64,000 nt of DNA. Origin: Eoetvoesiella caeni (GTDB taxonomy: Bacteria; Pseudomonadota; Gammaproteobacteria; Burkholderiales; Burkholderiaceae_B). The notes below the pieces were generated by a model. The model made no database searches. It was not told the DNA's origin and saw nothing but the letters and a program-made list of their open reading frames with translations. The DNA is taken from assembly GCF_003315175.1 (NCBI RefSeq), contig NZ_QNRQ01000006.1, positions 1 through 64,000 of the forward strand, read 5' to 3'. Both the position numbers and the translations under genes were made by a program. Shown here in pieces: positions 56,373-64,000 of the stretch. Numbering within the stretch: the stretch's first letter is position 1; every line of letters begins with the position of its first letter.

Positions 56373-57080
56373 TTAGCGGCCGACTCGCAGCGTGCGGGTG
56401 GCCGCCAGCTTTTTGCTGTCGCGTTGGTTGATCATGACCGTCACGGTGCGCGGCGTGAAAGCGCGGGGCAGGGTGGCGGTGCCTTGAAGCTGGTTGTAGT
56501 ATCCCACTGTTATTGCTTCCGGCTCGGTATTGATGGTGGCGCCGTTGCCGTTGGGGTAGTAGCCGGCTATCCGCAGCTCCATGTCGCCCTGGAATGGCGC
56601 GGCGTCTTCCTTGTCTTGCATGACAAGGATTTTATAGTTCAGCTGGCCATCGACGACGTTGAAGTCGGTGGCGCGAATGCCCGGGTTGGTGCCGCGCGGA
56701 TCGGGCGGAATCGACTGCGCAAATAGTTCAAGGTCGTTCTTGAGCTTGGCGATTTGCTCTTGCGACTGCTTTAACTGCGTAGCCAGTTTGGCTTGCGCCG
56801 ATTTGCTCTCGCCAAGATTGTTCGATTGCGAGTCGACTTGCGCCTGCAGGCGTTGTTTGTCCAGGTTTGCGCTATTCAGATCGCTTTGCAATTGCAATGA
56901 TTGCTCCGCGGTAAGGCGAGTGGGGCCATAGCTTTTTTGCAAGAACAAAACGCCGCCCGAACCCAGAACGATGCCGGTCAGTATCAAAACCAGCCAGCGG
57001 GGAATGCGGCGCTTGCGGCGTGATGATCCGTATGGGGTGGGTTGGAATACGTTGCGTTTCGACGAGCCGAATAAAGCCAT
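56373..57080 (-). CDS. Membrane-anchored coiled-coil protein of unknown function (DUF6776-like)
   Basis: A 235-residue bitopic protein. The cytoplasmic N terminus is basic (SSRRKRRIPR, about 19-28), followed by one membrane helix (about 29-48), a coiled coil (about 55-120, Gln/Leu/Lys-rich heptads) and a beta-rich periplasmic domain (about 130-235, with DFNVVDGQLNYKILVMQDKEDAAPFQGDMELRI). AGGAT lies about 9 bases before the ATG. I do not recognise a biochemical role. Its architecture would suit a cell-envelope scaffold. It converges with the TetR gene (16 bases between stops) and lies upstream of nothing on its strand. Confidence 0.75.
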   Translation of the reverse strand: MALFGSSKRNVFQPTPYGSSRRKRRIPRWLVLILTGIVLGSGGVLFLQKSYGPTRLTAEQSLQLQSDLNSANLDKQRLQAQVDSQSNNLGESKSAQAKLATQLKQSQEQIAKLKNDLELFAQSIPPDPRGTNPGIRATDFNVVDGQLNYKILVMQDKEDAAPFQGDMELRIAGYYPNGNGATINTEPEAITVGYYNQLQGTATLPRAFTPRTVTVMINQRDSKKLAATRTLRVGR

Positions 57081-57252
57081 GGTGCAAATCCTGAGATACA
57101 GTACAAAAAGTCTTGATTTGTGAAAATAAAAGCGTTAAAGCATAACGTGGAATCGGGGCTTAAAGTCCACGGGTCTACTTTGGTTGCGGACTGGCGGGTT
57201 TTGATACATTTGGCGCTGGGCCTGATGCGCCCGGGCTGTGTGCGATGGGCCG

Positions 57253-59018
<1,766 letters not shown>

Positions 59019-59173
59019 GAGTACTTGGAGAAATATCCGTCCGGCAAGGGACGGCTAAAGTGATATGAATGTTAACCGCAGAATGCTCGGCTTCTCTATA
59101 ATACCGGGTTGCCGAACATCCTGTGCTGGTAACTGTGCCAAAATATAGGCTGTTTTTTGGGGGCGAAATACTC

Positions 59174-61558
59174 GTGCGTTTGGCTTGGTTGGCAATTTTC
59201 TTTGCGGTAGGTGGTGCGGCGACGGCTCAGGCCCAAGAGCCGGCTGTCGGCACGCCGGCGGCAAGTACGCAGCTTGCCCCGCTGCAGGCTTCGCCCAAGC
59301 TCAACCTGCACACGAAAATCCAGGACAACGATATTGCGTCCTTCATGGTCGCCGACAAGATGGAAACCGACCAGGACGGCAAGGTCATACTGATCGGTTC
59401 GGCCCAGGTGCGGCGCATCGATTCGGTGGTCAAGGGCGACTATATCGATTACCAGAAAGACACCGGCCAGGTACGCGTGCGGGGCAATGGCCTTATCATG
59501 CGCGACGGCAGCATCATTCGCGGGCCGGCCATGGACTACAACATGGACCACGAGTCCGGCGAAGTGGACTTCCCCGACTTCTGGCTGGGGGCCGGCGGCG
59601 GCTCGGGCACCGCTTCAAAAGGCGAAATGTTCAGTCGCAGCGAAATGCGCCTCAACGACGTTACCTATGCCGGTTGCCCTTGCCCGGACCCCGCGTGGTA
59701 CATCGAGGCGCCCAAGGTCGACTTCCATATCGACGACAACGAAGGCGTGGCGCACAACGGCGTGCTGTATTTCAAGGGCGTGCCGCTGCTGGCGTCGCCT
59801 TATTTGTCCTTCCCCTTGCGCAAAGAGCGCAAGTCCGGGTTTTTGCTGCCCACCTATGGCGGTTCAAGCAATAGCGGCCTGGAATTCACCCTGCCGTATT
59901 ACTTCAACCTGGCTCCGAATTACGATCTGACGCTGACGCCGCGCTATATGGCCAAGCGCGGCGTGCAGTTGGGCAGCGAATTCCGCTACCTGGGCGCCGA
60001 CTACAGCGGGCAGGTAAGCGGTACCTACCTGAACAACGACAAGCAGGCCCAGCAAAACCGCTGGATGTACTGGTGGCAGCACCAGCAGACCTTTGGCGGC
60101 GGGTTTTATGCCAACGTCGATGTCAGCAAGGTTTCCGACGATAATTATTTTCGCGACTTTTCGGTCATAGGCCTGAACCAGGCCACCACCAATTATTTGC
60201 CACGCATGGCTACCCTGGGCTGGAGCGGGGCCAAGTACTGGACCGCGTCCGTGCAGGCGTATACCTACCAAACCTTGCAAGACACCAGTGAAGGCGCCGG
60301 CTATCTTGCGCCGCCTTACGACAAATTGCCCGAACTATATGTGCGCGGAGCGCGCTACGATTGGGGCGGGTTTGATGTGGCCTCCACCAACTATGCAACC
60401 CGCTTTGTTTCGCCGGTGTACAAAGGCAATGTCCCGCAGTATCAGCCGTACAACGGCATACATATTTTGCCCGACGGCACGCGATACTCTTCGTACAACA
60501 CTATCTCGTATCCAATAGTGCGGGCCGGCTGGTATGTGACGCCTAAGATCGGCATGCATCTAAGCCAATACAACACCGAGTGGTACGGCTTGCCGCAGTA
60601 TGCCGGCTTCCCCAGGACGCAATCGCGCGCCGTGCCCATCATGTCGGTCGACTCGGGCATGACCTTCGAGCGCAAGGCATCGTTTTTCGGCAACGATGCA
60701 ATCCAGACTCTTGAGCCGCGCCTTTACTATCTGAAAGTGCCGTATCGGGACCAATCGCAGATTCCTGTGTTCGATACCGGGCTGGCTACCTTCAATTTCT
60801 CGCAGGCTTTCGACGAAAACATCTTCAGCGGCGGCTGGGATCGCATTGCCGATGCCAACCAGCTTACGCTGGGGCTGACGACCCGCTGGCTGGACGAGTC
60901 CACTGGATTCGAGCGCTTGTCGCTGTCTGCCGCCCAGCGCATTTATTTTGCCAATCAATATGTCACCTTGCCTGGCGGTGCTCCGCGGCTGGACAAAAAG
61001 TCCGACTATCTGGTTGGCGTCAACGCCGCACTGACCGATACGCTGACTACGCGATTCGACGCACAGTTCAACCCCGAGAACAACAAGCGTAACCGCATGA
61101 CTGCGGGCTTGCGCTGGCAGCCCAAGCGCCTGGCCACACTGGCGGCCACCTATCGCTACGAGCGCGACCCGCAGCAAATGAGCAACCCGGCCATTGTGTA
61201 CAACCCCAATTATGTAAACCTGACCAAAGAGCAGGTTTCCGTAACCGCGCAATGGCCGCTTACCAAAAAACTCTTCACGCTGGGCCGTATCGACTATTCT
61301 TTACAGGAAAAGCGATCAACGCAGTCTATTGTCGGGCTGGAATACAAGGGCGACTGCTGCTGGACGGCGCGCGTTGTATATCAACGTTATGCGGTTTCGC
61401 TTAAAGATACGAACACCGCCGTGTTCTTCCAGCTTGTGCTGGGCGGCTTGGGGTCGCTGGGTACGGATCCCATCGGATTGCTGGGCAGGTCCATTACCGG
61501 CTATCAAAATATTACGTCACCAGTGCCAGACAAAACCACCTTCGAGAGGTATGAGTAA
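59174..61558 (+). CDS. lptD: LPS-assembly outer-membrane protein LptD
   Basis: An outer-membrane barrel (794 residues) that inserts LPS with LptE. The GTG at 59174 is chosen because it gives a clean signal peptide (RLAWLAIFFAVGGAATAQA, cleavage about residue 20); an upstream GTG at 59123 adds 17 residues without a signal. The N-terminal OstA jellyroll (about 40-165) precedes the 26-strand barrel region. It has exactly four cysteines, a CPC pair (about 167 and 169) and an adjacent CC pair (about 731-732). E. coli LptD instead has one cysteine at the extreme N terminus and one in this loop. The gene overlaps surA by one base. Confidence 0.94.
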   Translation: MRLAWLAIFFAVGGAATAQAQEPAVGTPAASTQLAPLQASPKLNLHTKIQDNDIASFMVADKMETDQDGKVILIGSAQVRRIDSVVKGDYIDYQKDTGQVRVRGNGLIMRDGSIIRGPAMDYNMDHESGEVDFPDFWLGAGGGSGTASKGEMFSRSEMRLNDVTYAGCPCPDPAWYIEAPKVDFHIDDNEGVAHNGVLYFKGVPLLASPYLSFPLRKERKSGFLLPTYGGSSNSGLEFTLPYYFNLAPNYDLTLTPRYMAKRGVQLGSEFRYLGADYSGQVSGTYLNNDKQAQQNRWMYWWQHQQTFGGGFYANVDVSKVSDDNYFRDFSVIGLNQATTNYLPRMATLGWSGAKYWTASVQAYTYQTLQDTSEGAGYLAPPYDKLPELYVRGARYDWGGFDVASTNYATRFVSPVYKGNVPQYQPYNGIHILPDGTRYSSYNTISYPIVRAGWYVTPKIGMHLSQYNTEWYGLPQYAGFPRTQSRAVPIMSVDSGMTFERKASFFGNDAIQTLEPRLYYLKVPYRDQSQIPVFDTGLATFNFSQAFDENIFSGGWDRIADANQLTLGLTTRWLDESTGFERLSLSAAQRIYFANQYVTLPGGAPRLDKKSDYLVGVNAALTDTLTTRFDAQFNPENNKRNRMTAGLRWQPKRLATLAATYRYERDPQQMSNPAIVYNPNYVNLTKEQVSVTAQWPLTKKLFTLGRIDYSLQEKRSTQSIVGLEYKGDCCWTARVVYQRYAVSLKDTNTAVFFQLVLGGLGSLGTDPIGLLGRSITGYQNITSPVPDKTTFERYE

Positions 61559-63036
61559 TGCGTAGTCTGCATATGAAACAATGGCTTGCATGCGCCATGC
61601 TTCCCGCCCTGGCGGCCATGGCGCCGGCCTGGGCAGCCAAGGCCGCGCCTGCGGCCAAGCAGCAGCCGAGCCAGGCCGCCAAAGAACAGTTTGTGGACGG
61701 CATTGCCGCCGTCGTCAACAAGCGTGTCATTACCCTGGGCCAGGTCGAGGCCGAGACCAAGCTTGCGTTGGCCCAGCTGCGCCAGCGCAAAATCGAGGCG
61801 CCCGATATCCAGACTTTGCGCAAGCAGGTGTTGCAGCGCATGATTACCGATGAACTCATCCGCCAGGAAGCCGACAAACGCGGCATCAAGGTAAACGATG
61901 CCCAATTGCAGCAGGCGGTCGAATCCATTGCCCAGCGCAACAAGATTCCTGTGGCGCGCTTGCGCCAGGAAATCGAAAAGTCCGGCGTCAGCTGGGACGA
62001 CTACCTCAAGAACCTGCGCCACGAAATCAGCGTCGACATGCTGCGCCAGCGCGCGGTGGACAGCACGATACGCATTTCGGATAGCGATATCGACGCTTAC
62101 CTGAAAAACCCGCCGCCGCAAGAAGGCCTGCCACAGCCCCAGGGGCAGCAACCCGCGGGCCAGGCCGGCGCACAGCAGGCCGCGCCGCGGGTCCTGGGAT
62201 TGGCGCAAATCCTGGTCGCGGTGCCCGAAGGCGCGCCAGCCGACAAGGTGCAAGAATTGCGACGCAAGGCCGAAGCCATTTTGGCCCGCCTGAAGGGCGG
62301 CGCCGACTTTGCCAGCACAGCGGCGGCTTCGTCCGACGGACCGCAAGCGCTCAAGGGCGGCGAACTGGGCGTACGGCCGGCCGACGGCTGGCCCGATCTG
62401 TTCCTCAAGGCTACGCAAAATCTTAAAGCCGGCCAAATCACCGGCATATTGCAAAGCGGCAATGGTTTTCACATTCTTAAGGTCCTGACGCGCGGGCAAG
62501 AACCCGCCGCCGCATCGGCGCCGATGGACATCACGTCCACAAACGCTCCGACGCAGCCGCAAGGGCCGATGATGGTGACGCAGACCCACGTGCGCCACAT
62601 TCTTATCAAGGTCGACAAAGCCATGTCCGACGAACGCGCCCACGAGCGCCTGGTGCAACTGCGCCAGCGGCTTGAAATGGGCGAAAAGTTCGACGACCTT
62701 GCCAAGCGCTATTCAGAAGATGCGTCCGCACCGCAAGGCGGCGATTTGGGCTGGGTCAATCCCGGCGAAACCGTCTTGCCCTTCGAGCAAGCCATGAACG
62801 CCCTGCAGCCGGGCCAGATCAGCGAACCCGTCAAGACGCAGTTCGGCTGGCATCTTATCCAGGTCGAGGATCGCCGCACCAAGGACATGGAAACCGAGTT
62901 CAAGCGCATGCAGGCGCGCCAGGCTTTGTTCCAGCGCCGCGTCGAGCCCGCATTCGAAGATTGGCTCAGCCAGTTGCATGGCCAGGCCTATATCGATAAC
63001 CGGCTCGACCCGCAAACCAGTCAAAAGCCGCGTTAA
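61558..63036 (+). CDS. surA: Periplasmic chaperone and peptidyl-prolyl isomerase SurA
   Basis: Carries outer-membrane proteins, including LptD, to the BAM complex. Of 492 residues, the signal peptide (about 1-27) is followed by the N-terminal chaperone domain (VDGIAAVVNKRVITLGQVEAE, from about 46). Then come two parvulin domains: about 215-320 (LGLAQILVAVPEGA, GGELGVRPADGWPDLF) and about 345-445 (VRHILIKVDK, GGDLGWVNPGETVLPFEQAM). A Pro/Gln-rich linker of about 30 residues (about 180-210) is longer than in E. coli. GAGAGG lies within the end of lptD; the genes are translationally coupled (TAATG). Confidence 0.95.
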   Translation: MRSLHMKQWLACAMLPALAAMAPAWAAKAAPAAKQQPSQAAKEQFVDGIAAVVNKRVITLGQVEAETKLALAQLRQRKIEAPDIQTLRKQVLQRMITDELIRQEADKRGIKVNDAQLQQAVESIAQRNKIPVARLRQEIEKSGVSWDDYLKNLRHEISVDMLRQRAVDSTIRISDSDIDAYLKNPPPQEGLPQPQGQQPAGQAGAQQAAPRVLGLAQILVAVPEGAPADKVQELRRKAEAILARLKGGADFASTAAASSDGPQALKGGELGVRPADGWPDLFLKATQNLKAGQITGILQSGNGFHILKVLTRGQEPAAASAPMDITSTNAPTQPQGPMMVTQTHVRHILIKVDKAMSDERAHERLVQLRQRLEMGEKFDDLAKRYSEDASAPQGGDLGWVNPGETVLPFEQAMNALQPGQISEPVKTQFGWHLIQVEDRRTKDMETEFKRMQARQALFQRRVEPAFEDWLSQLHGQAYIDNRLDPQTSQKPR

Positions 63037-63042
63037 GCCTAA

Positions 63043-63828
63043 ATGACGCATCAGGCACGCAAGCGTTTCGGCCAGAATTTCCTGGTCGATGAAGGGGTTG
63101 TCGAGTCGATCGTGCGGGCCATCGCGCCGGCATCGGGCGAAAACGTAGTGGAAATCGGCCCAGGGCTGTCGGCATTGACCCAGCCCCTGCTGCGGTCGCT
63201 GGATCGCCTGACGGTCATCGAAATCGACCGCGACCTCGCGGCCCGCCTGCGCAAGACATATCCGCCGGATCGCCTCGTTGTTGTGGAAGACGACGTGCTG
63301 AAGGTCGATTTTTCCGCGTTGGGCGACAAGCTGCGCATTGTGGGCAATTTGCCTTACAACATTTCCAGCCCCTTGCTGTTTCATCTAATGCCCTATGCCG
63401 GGCAGGTGGTCGACCAGCATTTCATGCTACAGCGCGAAGTCATCGATCGCATGGTGGCCAAACCCTCGTCGTCCGACTACAGCCGCTTGTCGGTCATGCT
63501 GCAATCGCGCTATCACATGGTCAAGCTGTTCGACGTGCAGCCCGAGGCGTTCGATCCGCCGCCGCGCGTGGTTTCCGCCATCGTGCGCATGACGCCGCTG
63601 CCTGAAGACCGACCCCAACCCCTGAGCTTTCACGCCTTTGAACAGGTCGTGCTTAAGTCATTTGCGCAGCGGCGCAAGATGCTGCGCCGGGGACTGGCTG
63701 AATGGGCGGGTTCCATCGACTGGACTGGCTTGGGCATACCCGAGACGGCCCGCGCCGAAGAATTGTCGGTGGCGCAATTCATTGCGCTTTCCGACAGCCT
63801 GTTTGCCAAAGGCGTGCTCAAGGGCTAG
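63043..63828 (+). CDS. rsmA: 16S rRNA dimethyladenosine transferase RsmA (KsgA)
   Basis: Dimethylates A1518 and A1519 of 16S rRNA late in small-subunit assembly. The 261 residues contain [19 protein letters not shown] (5-23), the SAM site [15 protein letters not shown] (about 35-49), the [12 protein letters not shown] segment and the catalytic [15 protein letters not shown] (about 103-117), and the C-terminal LSVMLQSRY and [15 protein letters not shown] helix. The order lptD-surA-(pdxA)-rsmA is usual; pdxA is missing here, with 6 bases between surA and rsmA. Confidence 0.96.
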   Translation: MTHQARKRFGQNFLVDEGVVESIVRAIAPASGENVVEIGPGLSALTQPLLRSLDRLTVIEIDRDLAARLRKTYPPDRLVVVEDDVLKVDFSALGDKLRIVGNLPYNISSPLLFHLMPYAGQVVDQHFMLQREVIDRMVAKPSSSDYSRLSVMLQSRYHMVKLFDVQPEAFDPPPRVVSAIVRMTPLPEDRPQPLSFHAFEQVVLKSFAQRRKMLRRGLAEWAGSIDWTGLGIPETARAEELSVAQFIALSDSLFAKGVLKG

Positions 63829-63871
63829 CGCAGGGCGCCGCTCGCAGCCCGATTTGCAGGCCTTCGCGGGA

Positions 63872-64000
63872 TCAGCCGAAAAACCAGTAGCACACGCCAA
63901 TCGAAGCCAGCACGCCGGCTATGTCGGCCGTCAGCGCGCAACTGACGGCATGCCGGGTGCGCTGGATGCCGACGGCGCCGAAATACACCGCAAGAACATA
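63872..64000 (-). CDS. C-terminal end of a nucleoside recognition / spore maturation (SpmAB-like) membrane protein, partial
   Basis: The last 42 codons of a minus-strand gene run from the window edge to the TGA at 63872. They read YVLAVYFGAVGIQRTRHAVS, then a polar-to-hydrophobic CALTADIAGVLASIGVCYWF and FG. This matches from memory the C-terminal helix region of the nucleoside-recognition (Gate, SpmA/SpmB-type) proteins, where the VYFGSVGI.RTRHA motif recurs. It converges with rsmA across 43 bases. The remainder of the gene lies beyond 64000, so length and function cannot be judged. Confidence 0.7.
   Translation of the reverse strand, partial: YVLAVYFGAVGIQRTRHAVSCALTADIAGVLASIGVCYWFFG

Overview
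The window reads as chromosome of a betaproteobacterium of the order Burkholderiales, most likely family Alcaligenaceae (a Bordetella, Pusillimonas or Alcaligenes relative). The evidence is a division and cell-wall (dcw) cluster with a single-chain MurE-MurF ligase, the order lptD-surA-rsmA with amgK-murU divergent from lptD, the lpxC / dciA / M23 peptidase / secA block, and high-GC coding throughout. No insertion sequence, prophage or CRISPR array was seen. Nearly all genes look intact.

Layout. 1-120: 3' end of a 5S rRNA with its terminator, so an rRNA operon lies to the left. 250-5600: a DUF4870 membrane protein, a SWIB-domain protein, pyrC, uup, rnpB and an exported VOC-fold protein. 5780-22900: the dcw cluster mraZ-rsmH-ftsL-ftsI-murEF-mraY-murD-ftsW-murG-murC-ddlB-ftsQ-ftsA-ftsZ, starting with a promoter and four MraZ boxes and packed with ATGA overlaps. 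22990-27860: an oppositely oriented operon for a three-subunit molybdenum hydroxylase with a triheme cytochrome c, placed between ftsZ and lpxC. 28100-33400: lpxC, dciA (minus), an M23 peptidase and secA. 33410-33980: a non-coding stretch built of nested inverted repeats. 33985-37280 (minus): mgtE, a thioesterase and an M20 amidohydrolase. 37370-42000: an acyl-CoA ligase, suhB (minus) and mnmC. 42100-46220: a GH31-fold protein that has lost catalytic residues, then an ECF sigma factor, a Tat-exported ferritin-like protein and a cytochrome c. 46300-46960: tRNA-Lys and an MgtC-family protein. 47130-56360: a branched-chain-type ABC transporter, three enzymes of the 2,5-dihydroxypyridine (maleamate) pathway, an FAD monooxygenase and a TetR regulator. 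56370-64000: a membrane-anchored coiled-coil protein, murU-amgK (minus), lptD-surA-rsmA, and the 3' end of a minus-strand membrane protein gene.

How the genes work together. The dcw block makes lipid II and the divisome. amgK-murU recycles peptidoglycan sugars back to UDP-MurNAc, and lpxC, lptD and surA build the outer membrane. The accessory part with the clearest biology is 47.1-56.4 kb. The ring-cleaving dioxygenase, deformylase and amidohydrolase keep the catalytic residues known for NicX (H265, H318, D320), NicD (Ser-Asp-His) and NicF (D29, K117, C150). The cluster should therefore turn 2,5-dihydroxypyridine into maleate. The upstream monooxygenase differs from NicC at active-site positions and may use another pyridine carboxylate, such as 5-hydroxypicolinate; the ABC transporter probably imports that compound. 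The molybdenum hydroxylase at 23-28 kb has the right chemistry for an earlier ring hydroxylation, but this link is only inferred.
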